Shown here one piece after another: positions 33,510 to 46,319 of a DNA stretch of 64,000 nucleotides. Origin of the DNA: Limnanthes douglasii subsp. nivea. Taxonomy: Eukaryota; Streptophyta; Magnoliopsida; Brassicales; Limnanthaceae. The notes under the pieces are model-generated. The model did not search any database, had not been told where the DNA came from, and saw only the letters and a program-made list of their open reading frames with translations. How positions within the stretch are numbered: position 1 is the first letter of the stretch; every line of letters starts with the position of its first letter. The position numbers and the translations under genes are program-made. The stretch spans positions 221,991,046 to 222,055,045 of the forward strand of contig JAUPFV010000002.1 in the NCBI GenBank assembly GCA_036936605.1, read 5' to 3'.

Positions 33510-35880
33510 TATTTTTAAATGTAGCACTTCGATGCAGTTTGAAAATACAAATAAACAGGATTTCGCTTCATGGAATGGTATGGATTTGTTAAACGTGTAC
33601 TGTTTATGGATTTAGGATTTTTTGCTGCACCTTTGTTCACTTTCGGTGGTATACGTACATAGTTGAAGATGTCGATGCTTGGCAAGGAGTTTGGACATGC
33701 TATTGATGATTTTGGGAATTTTTTTGATTCAGCTACTATACGGGGGAAATTTTATATAAATTTAATAATATTTTTTCGATTTTGTCCTTTGAGTTAGATT
33801 AACAAATCTTCAGCTGCAATTGTATAATTTTATTTGTTGAAGTTGTTATAGGAAAATATAACAAAGTATGACAAGGAAGGGATTCGTATTCGTATTCTGT
33901 TTTTTTTCCCAAAAAGAAGAAGATACCACACTTTAGGGTTAACTCCATACTTTAGGGTTAACTCCATATTTTCACAACAATCAACATGGTCTTCTATCAT
34001 TAAATACCGCTAACACATTAAACCTCCAAAGTTTGGATTAACCTCCTTAATTTCATTTTCTATTACTACCACTTCAGCTCAGTTGGGCCTGTTCTGCTCA
34101 CCACCGGCCGGGTTACTGATTTGAGTTGTACTGTGAGGAAGCTCTGCTCAGTGGTGAAGTTAGACTCCATGAATAAATCTTATCTGCAAAGGAGCCCTTT
34201 TCTATATAGGAGCCTTGCTCTGTCAGGGAGCTATGCATTTCAAAGGAGCTCTGCTCTAGTCGAAGCTTGTAGGTAGACCTTGTTATTTTGCCTGTGTCAG
34301 GCTTATGATGAAGGAGCTCTGCTCTGTCATGATCTTTGGTATCGATCATAGTGGTCGGTCTCTAGTTGTAGTGTCATGTTTTGCTCAGTGTCCTTGTACT
34401 TCTTAGCTGGCCCTCAGATTCAGCATTCTGGTCAGTCTGCAATCTTGTCGATATACTTTCTTACTTTATTTCTTGCCTATTTAAGGTTTATGTCCGTCTA
34501 CTTCCATTTCCCTTTGTTCAACTATGTGAGATGATGATCCTTCCCTCTACAGTAGGTTGGTGTTGTTGTTCTTTTGCTTGCAGGTGTAATTTCGCTTGGC
34601 TTCTTGTGAATAATACTTTGATGGAGTTTGAAAGTATATACATGCAAGATTTGGCTCACTAAATATTTGCAGGTACTCGTGTGACATCTTTGGAATGCCA
34701 GTGGATTATTCCTAGCTTCATCGATAAAAAAGATGTCGGCCTCTTTTTCACACGTTGCAATAGGAAAGTGCCAGTCTTCAAACTTTTACCTTCGGGAAAG
34801 AAATAAGTTTCAACATTCTCATCAAGCGTTACCTAGCTGGGGGCATCCTTGGATTGTCTATAGTGTCTGGCTTTGAAGTTGAACCATGTAATTGCTATTT
34901 TTATTTTTGAACTAACGATGAAACATATACGTCCCTTGCTGCATTATGGTTGCTTCGGAAAACTCCCAAGTGATTCCTAATAACATACTTTAAACATTGG
35001 TGGATGATGAGGTAATAACATGCCAAAAATCGCATTATATAAAGTCGGTCCATCGGCCATCATAAATAACATTTTTACCTTTTTCCTGAAAGTTCATTTG
35101 CCCAAAAATAGTTCCCCTTCAAACTCTCAAACTACATTGGAAGTAGCCCCAGTAAATCTCATTATTGTCATATTGTAATGGAGAATATTAGGGGAATTTT
35201 TTCATCTGTTTATAAATGGACATAAAAAAATGTTGGCCGAACTGCATGTATCAATTAAAATTTTCAGAATTTTTCTTCCTACAATAGGTACGCTAATAAC
35301 CACTTCATCTTCATGGGTCCAATTATCCTCTTAAAATTTTCATCTTCGAAAAACAGAATGAGAAGTGGATTTATGTAAAGATAAGTCGAAGTTTCTCCCG
35401 TGAACTTTATGGTTAGACACACAATATATTTTCTAGAGAACAAGTGGTAGTTCCAAACACAATAGCCCCACAAAAATTGGTCAACAATTCAACAAAATTG
35501 CAAAAGTCTTTGACGTTTCCCTCAAGCTTAGTCTCATCGATCATCATCACTTGTCTTCGGTTAGAGTCCGGATCTAAATGTTATAAGGACAAATCAAATT
35601 CGTGAAAATGCTTGTTATGACCTTCGCATTAGCCTGTTTCAGAGCATTCTTAACGGTTTATTTTTGCGCCACTTCTTGGTTTCCTATCAAAACCTGTGGT
35701 TGGTGCCTCACCTACATCTTAAAAAAATGTTAATTCTTTCATTCTCCATTTAATTTTGGATCTTTTTCTGTAGAGTTATGTATTATATCGTATCATTAGT
35801 GATGTTGTTGTGATATTTGTAAAAACTCTTACACTTCTCTTCTTTAGGACTTTGAATTGGAAAAGGTCTCATGAATTGGA
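33510..35880. other. Unassigned mixed-composition DNA
   Basis: Less AT-rich than its surroundings, with several G/C-balanced stretches (34080-34900). A GGAGCTCTGCTCT word recurs at about 34240 and 34310, with shorter relatives nearby. 34680-34830 has a plus-strand frame with DKKDVGLFFTRCNRKVPVF that looks protein-like but is not recognised. 35000-35880 may be degenerate minus-strand Gypsy sequence downstream of the gag at 35.9 kb. Confidence 0.35.
33930..33967. repeat. Perfect 19-bp tandem duplication
   Basis: Two identical units of ACTTTAGGGTTAACTCCAT. Confidence 0.95.
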
Positions 35881-35899
35881 CAAAATTCTGAGTCTTATT

Positions 35900-37300
35900 A
35901 AAAATAGTAGCAATATTCTATGTTAGTTCCGTAAAATTTTCAGGTCGAACTTAATAGTTCACTCTTCATCGTTGTTATTGAGAATGAGGGTGCTGATTTA
36001 TTCTTGGTCGTGACGAAATTTGGTTTGCCCTTTTGAATAAAAATAAGTAGAAGTTGAAAACTGTGAATTTGCTATTGTTGGTGAAGCAGAGCGGTTAATT
36101 GTCTTTGTTGGGGTACTAAAATAAGTCTCAATCTTGTAGACTTTTCCATCTTAATTTTATCTTCAACCTGAACTAGCAACGCGTCAGATGTCAAATATTT
36201 CTTTGCACTAACTTCATCGTCCAATTATCTGAGGAGAAGCCTAAAAGTAGCACAAACGAATTGCATATGGAAATCCTTTCAACTATTCTTTGAAAGAAAG
36301 AAACACCTCGTATAATCGTTTAAAATTTCTTTGATTGACTGTCTGCACCGGTTGATCGTGTCACCATATGAGTTGTTTTTTTACTTCCATAAATTTCCAC
36401 ATACAAATTATCCAGAAAATGTCAAAATTCTTTATAGAACCCCGAGGAAGTCGATTGCGCTATTTCAGGGCATTGTCCTTAAAATTTTAGGAGAAAGTGT
36501 GGCTAGATAAGTTATCTCCATCATTGAAATTTATCATGAAGTTCTTCAACTACTCGATATGGTTATCCGGATATCGGTTTTCATCAAACTTATCAATTTT
36601 TTATATGCCAAATCACTTCAACATATGTCCTAGTAGAATTTCTGCTAATAGAATAAATTGGCCCCAATTATACCCATGACTATATTGATGCCCCCTGGAC
36701 CCTCGCTAATCATATCATAAATACCAATCTCCGAAGGAGTCACAAATCGACTATTGATGTGAAAATCAAAATTTTATTTACACGAATACCCATGTTGATA
36801 TTATTGGTTGATCACTGGTTTCGTAGGCAATAATGCACGATTGTTTAAAATCTGAACTATAGTTAATTGTTGTCCTACTTTACCCTCGGTGACCATCCCC
36901 ACGTTACCTTTACAGATGGGTATCTACTTATCTGATGACGCACGTTGTTGGTTCTAATCTCGATCTTGTCTAGAAATTCTAAAACGACTGGAATATTTTT
37001 TTCGAATAATGTCTCCTCCTACGATGATGAGTTTGTTCTAGGGAAAGGAAAGTTCATCTCAATCAGATACAGTATAGTCACTAGACTCTGAATAAATATA
37101 TTTGTGTCTAGTTCTGTTAATCTTTTTAAAGAACGGTAACTATATATAACCCAATTCAAACTGTTTCCTTTGGAACATTTCTTGATCTTGCAATGATTTG
37201 GAATCAACATCATCACACTCTTAAGATTTTTCTTTGTTAACATCTTGTCGGATTTCCGATCGAAAAATTCTTGGATGCGTAACCATTGTCTCACTTTGAG
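35900..37300 (-). pseudogene. Gypsy gag remnant
   Basis: Read right to left: NKFDENRYPDNHIE near 36600-36560, RNRLPRGSIKNF near 36470-36430 (the W-x-x-LP-x-GSI block of Gypsy gag), DNLYVEIYGSKK near 36405-36370, and RQSIKEILNDYTR near 36345-36305. This is the order of the Retrotrans_gag domain. Frames change often. The long N-terminal part reaches about 37300 (frame 37294-37019). No pol or LTR could be tied to it. Confidence 0.6.
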
Positions 37301-37309
37301 AGTTTAATA

Positions 37310-38690
37310 CATCAATTTTGTTTAGAAATTGATCGTGATGCCCTCTAAGTCTTATTGATTTTGTTACTATTCGAGTTACTATTGCGTTTGATCATCATTT
37401 GATAACTAATTAAAGCCATTACGAATTACCATTCCATTTGTAAGCGCTGTAGAGCTTAGAGCCTTGGTGGTTTTGGATATTATATTTGGGTACCAGTCTA
37501 GTCTCCCACTATAGTTGTCAGAGATGACTCTTGAAATATTCGAAAAGTAAATGAGTCCTGATTATTTTGGTAGTCACGTATAAGTTTAGAAAGAGAAAAT
37601 GGATTTTAGAAAAATAAACTCTTAATAATAATAAAATAATAAATGTTCAAAATTTCAAAAACAAATCCCATAAACCTCTGGACCTACACCATCAACCTAA
37701 TTCTGACTAATCTATTTTATTAACTAATTAAATTAAGAAATATTAAAACCTTATTACGATTACCTTTCTAACTTATATAGATTAACCTTAACCAAATAAC
37801 TTTTTTATTCATGCAATTGAAATTTATGATTATATTTAAACTTTAATTAAATTTCCTCTGCATAAGTTTATAATAAAGTGAGTTAAAACTGTTTTTATGA
37901 TGTTAATGCTATTTACTTTTTATCAAATTAAATTCTTAGCTACACGGAAAAAAAATTCTTTTTAAAATATCAAATGGTAACGGATAACCCCAAACGTTTA
38001 CATTTATATTTTTTAGATTTGAGTTTTTGTAGTTTATTTTTAGGACAATGTTTTTAATTTAGATAAGATAATTTTTTTTTTAATTTCAGATTAATGTTAT
38101 TTAAATTTAAAATAAAAAGATAATAATGTGATAAAAAGTAAATTATGTTTGGAATGTGTTATCGCATTATAAATTTTATTAATTAAAATAATCGATGTTT
38201 GAATTTTTTAATATAAATTGAAAGATCGGTTGAAAAAATTATATAGTCAAAGTATCGTTGTAATCTAGCACCAATTGCACACTCCAATTCTCATCCCGTT
38301 ACCGCCACGGATGAACAATCATCCCCAACATAAAACTTTTCACTCCAATCCACTGAACAATCATCACAACCACAATAAACAACAATAGTCTTCATCTAAA
38401 CCAAACTTCACTTTGGATATTGATAATTTTCCTGATCAAAAGCAATCAGCAAACAATAACAACAAAAATTAAATAATTTACAAACTGATATCTAATTATA
38501 TGAACAGTATCAGGATCACAACAACCTAAAAATATAGATAATGATGATACCCTGCATCTAAATTTACAACAAAATATGTGAGTTAAAACCTTTGTGGAAG
38601 CTGTTGTGAGGAAACCACCTAAATCACCCACACTCACTACAATCACTCACATAAAAGAACAGTATTCATGAATCCAATTCTCAAATTGAG
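37310..38690. other. AT-rich DNA, no gene recognised
   Basis: 37310-37600 could be the leader or LTR of the Gypsy gag remnant, but no primer site was found. 37600-38250 is extremely AT-rich. Confidence 0.4.
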
Positions 38691-38699
38691 ACAAAAAAA

Positions 38700-39334
38700 C
38701 CTTAATCAAATCATCCAAACACACTCTTGTTGGCAAATGTTTCCACGATAGAGCAATGTTGAACATTATCTACAAAATTCTATCTTTTTAGGCTTTTTAG
38801 GAGAATTCAATCTATTAATATAGGACCCTCGATATTTCCTTGTTAATCTTGACACCATTACCGATCTATCTAGTCGATAAGCCATATTTCAATGGGAATC
38901 CTGTAATTCTTCATTTTAACCCTAAAGTTGAATCTCTAGTGTGGCATGTGCGGATTTCTCTACCATATATGTCATAATATATGTACCAAGAGGAAGTTAT
39001 CTATTCTATTTATAAATTTATTGCTAACCCTCTAAAAGTTTTGGTTCCTCCCAACAATCGAGCCAAATTTAATGTTTATAGAGCTTGAATTGAAATAGAT
39101 ATCTCTAAGGTTCTGATTCTCAAAGTCTTGATGAGTTTGGCTAATCAGGATGCTCTACTTTCTTATGATGGAAATTGGCAAAATAATTACTATGATGATC
39201 ATTGTGCTTACTGCAACAACTTTCAATATCTAGGACATAAACTATCACATTGCAACATATCCAATAATAACTTAGAAAGCAATCAACTAAAAATTCAATC
39301 TCATGCAAAAGAAAATCAACCCTCAAAAGAGTAA
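38700..39334 (+). pseudogene. LINE ORF1-like (DUF4283 / CCHC knuckle) remnant
   Basis: LVGKCF at about 38730, ILHFNPKVESLVWHVRISLP at about 38907, FIANPLKVLVPPNNRAKFNV near 39020, IEIDISKVL near 39090, and a knuckle C-x2-C-x7-H-x4-C (CAYC..GHKLSHC) near 39205-39255. This is the order of the DUF4283 plus zinc-knuckle protein found in ORF1 of plant L1 LINEs and in domesticated relatives. The spacing before the His is longer than usual. Stops at several points; the last 68 codons (39128-39334) are open. Confidence 0.65.
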
Positions 39335-39460
39335 AAACTATGCTCCCTTAATAAATAAACCAACAACAACATATACATGGATTCCTAAACTAAAATATAT
39401 TATCATCAACAACCAAGAAGAAAAAATATCATCACATAATAAAACAACATAAACTAACAC

Positions 39461-39791
39461 TGATGAGACTTGATTTTGCCTTTGTAAATTCCTAATGAAG
39501 AATTCTATAGAGAAAATGCTTTAGAGTTTTTAGAGGGAGAAAATACAAGTACCAAAGAGTTTTCAAGTAAAAAGTGTTCAACCTCTTTATTAGAGTAGCC
39601 TGGTCCCTTATATAGAGGAGCCAAGACTTAGTCTCAAACTGAAATCTGTTACAAAAAGTGGACTAATTGCCATTTACTCTCTACAGATTATATATAATTA
39701 CAAAGAACTATTAAAACTTACATCAGTAACGAATTAAGGACAATACTTACATCATTTACAATTAAATCCTTAAAACTCTATTTCCATATCA
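39461..39791 (-). repeat. G2 3' LTR (331 bp)
   Basis: On the minus strand it starts TGATATGG (39791) and ends CTCATCA (39461), giving inverted TGAT/ATCA tips. CTATATAAGGG (about 39617-39607) is a candidate LTR TATA box. Confidence 0.7.
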
Positions 39792-39806
39792 AAAGCCCCC
39801 TAGTTC
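39792..39806 (-). other. G2 polypurine tract
   Basis: Minus strand AACTAGGGGGCTTT directly before the LTR start. Confidence 0.75.
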
Positions 39807-40093
39807 TCATGTCAGAAAATGAATGAGAACCAAAAAATCTTCAAATCTGCTTTGACTTCGAAAATTATATTCTTCGAAAATTTCCATGTGCTTTGTTACC
39901 TGTAACAAACTTAAAAAACAATTATTCGAAGCAATTAACTTAATTAATCATTCGAAGCGCTTACCCGATTTACAATCTTAAAACATATTCCACTCAAAGA
40001 ATAAATGCTAAATCGCCTTAAAATTCCTTGATAATTAAATGTTAACTTTAAATCGTCTCAAAATAACCAATATCACATACCCTTAAAAGTGAT

Positions 40094-40139
40094 CCTCGAA
40101 ATATCACAATCATCTTCCTCGAAATATCACAATCATCTT
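40094..40139. repeat. Perfect 23-bp tandem duplication
   Basis: Units 40094-40116 and 40117-40139, each beginning CCTCGAAATATCACAATC. Confidence 0.9.
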
Positions 40140-40293
40140 CCTCGAATAATCATCTTCGAATATGACCGTTAAATTCATTATCATCCTAGAAGTCTAGCCT
40201 GACAGATGTCAAACATTTAATCAACTCACCGGTTCACATTCCAACCTATGATACAAATGCCTTTCCACCTTCTCACGCCTTCTCTCACTTTAG

Positions 40294-40301
40294 TATAAAT
40301 A
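40294..40301 (+). promoter_or_regulatory. Candidate TATA box of G2 antisense gene
   Basis: TATAAATA on the plus strand, about 95 bases before the first long coding frame. It lies inside the element between polypurine tract and antisense gene. Confidence 0.5.
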
Positions 40302-40389
40302 CAGTATTTCCATCATTTCCACTCTCCTCACACAGAAATCATTTTAGAGGGAAGTTAGAGTTTTTGGCTACCTTCATCGTGTTCCTCCC

Positions 40390-43314
40390 TTGTTGTCAAG
40401 ATCTTCGCCGGAAAATTCAAATTTTCTGATCAATCTTCATCCTCTCCGATCCACCCCCACTTGGTTTCTGAGAAAGAAACCAAGATCCAAAAAATCGAAG
40501 GCCATTTTACCCAAATCACCAAGATCTTCAGACTCTGATATTAATTTAATATTCGGATCATACGACTATGTATGTATCACACAGAGAGCTGAGGAATACA
40601 AGAGAGCAGGTCTGATCAATAGCCTCAAAGTTGGAACTACCACTGAAACAATCTATTACAGTAACTTCGATCCTACTAAAGTCCCAAATCTTTCACATTC
40701 CCTAGAATCGAAGAATAATCCTCATCTAAAATATCAGGGCCTAAAACACCTCGAACCTCCTCATCTCAAAGCATAATTTCTCTCTTAAAATTGAAAAAAA
40801 TAACCCTTCTTCGGAAAAATCTTCACTACCCAAACGAAAAAATTTCATTGCCATTAGAGATGAATCAACAATCATCCAAAAACTTTCTCCCCCAAATCCA
40901 ACTACTAACGATCCTCCTCGAAGAGAAGTAATGGAAGAGGCCCCTCAAATTCCCAACTCTTTTACAGAAACAATTATCCCAACTTCTCGAAACCCTCAAG
41001 AAAAAATTCAAAAGCCAATGAAGCTGACTCGGAGGCTACGAAAACAGACCTTGAAGCTGACTCTCAAGAAGAAGCTGATATTTGCTCCATCTCCGAAGAG
41101 GAAAGAGAAAAAATTGAGAGGAACCTAAGGAACCTCGAAAGCAAGTATATTATTGCCTTGAAGAAATTTTGCTACATATACTACAAAGAAAGCCAAGCCT
41201 CGGCTCTTAAGAAGCAATGGGGAATGGGAGAAGGCATAACTCTTAACCTGCAAAAAGAAGGACAAACTCCCCTTAACTGCAAACATAACGAATTAGTGGT
41301 ATACCCAGAAATCATCAACTTGGGTCTTTGATTTCCACTAGATCCGATGATCGTGGAGTACTTCGAACTCCTCAGTTTATGCCCCACCCAAGTGACACTG
41401 AATCAATGGTTCACCCTGATATCAGTGATCATGGAATCTCATCTATCGAAGATTCCCATCAGCATTAAGGACTTCATCTCACTGACTCAACTTTCAAAAG
41501 GTCCAAATCTTCCTTTCTATTATCTCACGTTGATGGATGCCCTCACGATCATCGATGATCTTTTGGAGGCTAACGGATTCTGGAAAGAGAAATGTTTCTT
41601 TATATATGGAGCTTGGGAGAATGGCAAAGCGATTTCCGAAGCAAACCCTTCGAAATTAACTCTTGTCTGGAGGAGCAATCGTAAGTTTTTCGAATTTTTT
41701 TATATTTTGATATCAAATCCATCTTCTTCTATTTTAACTTTTTGTTTTGTCAAATTTGTACTAGAAATTTCGAAGCGTTATTCAACTCGTCGAGAGGCTG
41801 CTAAAAATATTTTCCAAAAACTCGCCGCTTGGGCTAAAGAGGAATGGAATAATTCATTTTATACTGCTTTTCAGCCCATCAATTTCCTTCATAGTCACAT
41901 GTTCCCAATCAAAGAAGGTGGGCTGCCCCCTCAAGATCTATTATTCGAACCAGATCTGAAGCTTGTGTGCCAACGAATGTCTCAGCCTAACTGCAAAGTC
42001 TTTCTTCCTATTCACAATAGATCGGATAGCCACTTACCCAAAAAAAAAAGAATAAGTCACCAAAGAAAAGAAGGGTAAAAAAGCAGCTAGCACATCTGGT
42101 GCTAACCCTTCCACGCCATCGAAACCAAAGCGTCAAAAACGAAAGATTTCCGAACAACCTCTCTCACCCATCAAAGAGGGAAATAATCAAGAAACATCAT
42201 CAAAGAAAAATAAAATGTCCTCTGATTCTCTTAGAAAGAAAAAGAAACAGAAGAAAATCACTTCGTACAAATTGGTTGATAAGAACGAAGTCACTGTTGA
42301 TGAATACGCACAAAATCCTACCATCGAAAATCAATCAGGCAAGAAAATCCTGTTATCATTATTGAAGATGGCACCTCCGATGAGAATCAAGCCATTGTAG
42401 CCTTCGACCCCAACATGTTTATTAGCTTCGAAGATACCAAAGCACTTACTAGCGAAGAAGATCTTGTTCTTCAAGTGATCCAAAGCCATATGCTTAACTT
42501 TGGAAGACCATAAACAGTTGAAACCTCTCCAAAAGCTACTAACCCTCTTGAGCCTATCACCCCAATGGTTCAAGATCCAAGCACATCTGAACTTCGTGTT
42601 CCTACTCCAAATCCTGCCATTTTTTTCGCTCTTCAACCATTTGCCGAACTTGATGTTGTGACGAAGAAACTTGCTTCCCAAGTCGAAGCTTCTCAGACTT
42701 GTCTAAAGCAACTGGCCAAAGATTTGGTTTAATACAAGGAATCTTACGAAGCCGAGAAGAATCTTAGAGAAATTATGCACAGCAAAGTAGCTGATCAATT
42801 TCATGCTTATGAAATAGCACGGTCCGAACTAATCAAAGGTATTTTGTGCGTAAAGAATCATTTTCGAATCAGCCACATTATGGATACTGAATTGCTGACA
42901 AACGCCCACGAAAAAGAGTTAACGGAACTCAACACCAAACATGCTAATGAACTAGCCGCTGAAAAAGACAACTCCAATAAGCTTCGAACATCTCTCACTC
43001 TTTGCGAAACAAAGAACAAAGAATTTTCGGATGACATAGCTAAATTGAAGGAGAATTTTGAATCTGAAAAATCTGCTATAACTGCCGCTGAAGCTGAAGT
43101 TTCAAAGGATATGCAAACAGCTATCATCGTCGGAAAAGAAGATGCAACTATTCTTCTTCTTTGAGAACTTCACGCTGCCTATCCAAAAATCGACCTAACC
43201 AGCTTTTGGAGTGATATCCCTGAAGAAAAACTCCCAAGCGAGGCTTTTGACCCTATTCCCAGCTCTTCATCTTTAGAAGATGAATCATCTGAGGAGGAAG
43301 AATCTTCTAAATGA
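40390..43314 (+). pseudogene. G2 antisense accessory gene (gypsy-type transposon domain + coiled coil)
   Basis: Lies opposite to pol. The first frame (to 40776) is basic and Ser/Pro-rich and lacks an ATG, so the true start is unknown. A frame from about 41000 contains an acidic EEEREKIE stretch and YYKESQASALKKQWGMGEG, then after one TGA (near 41330) the domain IVEYFELLSLCPTQVTLNQW, FWKEKCFFIYGAWE, and KLTLVWRSN. After the intron come RYSTRREAAKNIF and LAAWAKEEW. A frameshift in an A-run near 42045 leads to a Lys-rich linker (KKKKQKK, possible nuclear signal). The C-terminus (42775-43314) is a coiled coil ending in an acidic ESSEEEESSK tail, with the TGA at 43312-43314. It is homologous in layout and core motif to the G1 and G4 genes. 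The function is unknown. Confidence 0.75.
41681..41764 (+). other. Predicted intron of G2 antisense gene (84 bp)
   Basis: Donor AATC|GTAAGTTTTT, T-rich interior, acceptor TTTGTACTAG. Splicing keeps the frame and turns SNRKFF.. into SNQISKRYS. It has no in-frame stop and its length is a multiple of three, so it is also readable as coding. Same position as the introns in G1 and G4. Confidence 0.65.
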
Positions 43315-43510
43315 CTTTATTATCATCCTTTTGTCCCTGTCGAATTAAAATATCTCTTTTTGTACCTCAACGATTTAATCTGAATGACAATGGTTTTTTG
43401 TATGTTATCATTTTCCTTGTATACTATTCGATGCTAAGTTTATTACATGTAAAAAATACAATAACTACAACACCCAAATAAAATCTGTGAACTCACCACC
43501 TTAAATACCT

Positions 43511-43546
<36 letters not shown>

Positions 43547-43939
43547 AGCTCTTCAAAAAAAGTGCAGCTCTTCGAAAGATTGTAATTCTTCGAAAAATAT
43601 CAATGTGTTGTCAAGCTTTGATAGCCCAAAAAGTTCTTAGTGTGCTATTAATCGTTCACTTTGAAATAAAAATGTAATGTGATTAATAAACATGGTTTTT
43701 TCTTCGAAAAGTGTCATAAACACTTCATTACATTCTACTCTTAACAAATCTCAAAGGTGATCAATCTTTGATGAATTGTTAAGATATTATTCAAACATTT
43801 GTAAACAACCATTCGCCAAAACACGAACTTTATTGATAATTTTGAATATGTACACGACGCCTCGTTAAAACCTTTCTGGGCCAACAGGATATGAAAGAGT
43901 GCGCCATTCAAACAAAAATTCCAAAGTACAAAAACATAT
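43315..43939. other. G2 spacer between antisense gene and pol
   Basis: About 0.6 kb between convergent genes, AT-rich, with a TA microsatellite. Recurrent CTTCGAAA words. Confidence 0.6.
43515..43543. repeat. (TA)n microsatellite
   Basis: Uninterrupted TA repeats in the G2 spacer. Confidence 0.95.
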
Positions 43940-45230
43940 CTACTCCCAATAAAGCTTCAAGTGTTGGATATTCCACGGATGTTGAAGCATCCTTCCCTTA
44001 AAATCACAAAGATGATAAGACCCCGGCTTAATTTTTTGAACGACTGTATAAGGCCCTTCCCAATTCAGAGCCATTTTTCCGAGGCTCTTCTCCTTTGTGT
44101 GCAGGAAAACGTTTCGCAACACTTTATCACCTTCTTTAAATTATCCTCTCTTTAGCTTCGAATCATATCTATTTCTCATAAGAGTTTGATACCGAATTAC
44201 ATTCAGATGAGCTCAAACCCTTTTCTCCTCGATTAAATCCAAATTAGCCCTTCGAATTTTGTCATTAGATCTTTCAGAATATTGAGATATTCTAAAAGAT
44301 GACATCGTAGATTTGATGGGACTGAATGCATCCATACCATATGCCAAAGCAAAATAGGTCTCTTTTGTAACTTCTGTTAGAGTTGTTCGATAAGCCCAAA
44401 GCACCTCTTGCAAATAGCTTGGCCATTTCCCTGCTGCCTAGATAAGTTTTTTTTTCAAACCATCTAAAATTGTTCTGTTTGTCACTTCTACTTGTCTATT
44501 GGCTTGAGGATAAAAAGGCGTCGAAAAGCATTGTTGAATTCCTTTAGAAATACAAAATGCAGTCATTTTCCTGTTGTTAAACTGAGGGCCACTGTCTGTT
44601 GTAATCCTCAGAGGAACTCCAAAGCGACAACAGATACTGTTCACATTAAATTTGATGGCATCCTTTGCCTTTGTTCTCGATAACGGTTCTGCCTCTGCCC
44701 ACTTTGTAAAATAATCAACCGCTACAATTATCATTTGTCTTCCCCGAAAAGCCATAGGAAAAGGTCCCACCAGATCAACTCCCCACTTATCAAATGGTAT
44801 AGCCTCTGATATAGACATAAGTGGTACAACTGGTCTGTGAATAACATTGGAAAATCTCAAGCAAGTATCACAATCTCAGACTAAATTCTTAGCATCGTTC
44901 ATGATCGTAGGCCAGTAAAACCCTGTAAGAAAAACTCGACGTGATAAAGCTTTAAACCCACAATGAGCTGACCCTTCACCATCATGCAACTCTGACAGTA
45001 CTTCTTGTGATTCTTGCTTGTTAAGTATCGCAATAATGGCCTGGTCAATGCCTTTTTATATAAAATCCCGTCCAAAACTATATATCCGAAGGCTTTACCC
45101 CTTAACGTTTTGGCCAATTGTGAATCATATGGTAGTATTCCTTGAGTCAAAAAAATAAGGATATTTGATAGCCAATCGCGTCGGCTTTCATCAGTGGTAA
45201 AAAATTATTCTATGTATTCACATTGGCTAG
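43940..45230 (-). pseudogene. G2 integrase
   Basis: The N-terminal region is at 45150-44870, with a frameshift near 44880. The catalytic core on the minus strand reads FDKWGVDLVGPFP (about 44800), ITTDSGPQFNN (about 44600) and QVEVTNRTILDGL (about 44475): all three D, D and E are kept. Then AYRTTLTEVTKET and the C-terminal part 44122-43940 (NWEGPYTVVQKIKPGSYHL), ending HLKLYWE. One stop near 44440 and the frameshift are the main defects. Confidence 0.85.
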
Positions 45231-45690
45231 ATTAAGTAACAATTGAAGGATTTTCTTGTAGCAAAATTCTAGGATATTCTTCCTTGTAATCAACATTTGC
45301 TAAAGAATCAGCCACCGTGTTACTTCCTCTCCCAATGTATTCCACAACAACGTTTTCAAACAGAAGCATTAAATTCCGAAGCTCCCGAAGATACAAAATC
45401 AAACGATCCTTTTTTGCTTCGGAAAACCCGGATACCTGATTTGCTAATAGTTGAGAATCTGTTTCCAAACGAACTGAAGTAGCCCCACAAATATTTTCCA
45501 ATCTCAAACCTGCCAAAGTAGCTTCGTATTCAGCTTCATTATTCGAAGCATGAAAGCCAAATTTAATTGATTGAACCATTGTTTCTCCCGTCAGAGCTAT
45601 TAATTGAACCACAACACTGGACCCTGAAATATTGGATCCTCCATCTGTTCGAACAACCCATCTCGAATCGACAGGTTTGGATTCTTTAAT
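45231..45690 (-). pseudogene. G2 second (archaeal-like) RNase H
   Basis: Part of the open frame 45801-45232. RWVVRTDGGSNISGSSVVVQ (first catalytic D), FGFHASNNEAEYEATLAGLR (E), VRLETDSQLLANQVSGF (D) and GSNTVADSLANV (last D) are all present in order. This complete second RNase H follows a first one at 45690-46310, the arrangement known from Tat elements. Confidence 0.8.
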
Positions 45691-46310
45691 TTCTTCTTCA
45701 TCTGATCGGCTTGAATCGAATTCAACAAAGAAATCTGCCAATGCTTGTGCTTTTATCGCCGTTCGAGGTGTAAATAAGATATCACAGTCTCCCAACTCCA
45801 CTAATTATTTGGTCATCCTCCCCGAAATATCAAGTCGTTGAAAAACATTTTAGGGGAATGAAGTTCGAACTTTGATAGTATGAGCTTGAAAATATGGACG
45901 CATCTTCCTAGCAACAATCACCAACGCTAATGCCAGCTTTTCTAATTTTATATATCTCTTTCCTGCTACTACTAGACTTTTACTAACGTAATACACCGAC
46001 TTCGGAATTTTTGAATCTTCACTGATTAACACTGCGCTTAGTGCAAAATTTGATACCGCGATGTACATAAATAGTTTCTCCCCGTTTCGAGGCTTTGCTA
46101 GAATCTCTGGTGATAATAACAGTTTTTTAATGTTCATGAAAGCTGCTTCACATTCCAACGTCCATTCGAACCTGTTGGGTCCTCGTAAGACTTGAAAGAT
46201 AGGAAAACATTTGTCATAAAATCTTGAAAAATATCGATTAAGTGTCGCTAACCTTCCTATCGAAATTTGCACTTCTTTGATTGATCGAGGAAAGTTCATA
46301 GTTATCAAAG
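45691..46310 (-). pseudogene. G2 first RNase H and RT connection
   Basis: The frame 46308-45850 carries PRSIKEVQISIGRLATLNRY, PIFQVLRGPNRFEW, PKSVYYVSKSLVVAGKRYIK and LEKLALALV..RKMRPYFQAH. It continues after two stops with MELGDCDILFTPRTAIKAQA (45801). Same reading frame as RT. Confidence 0.8.
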
Positions 46311-46319
46311 CTTTCAGTT

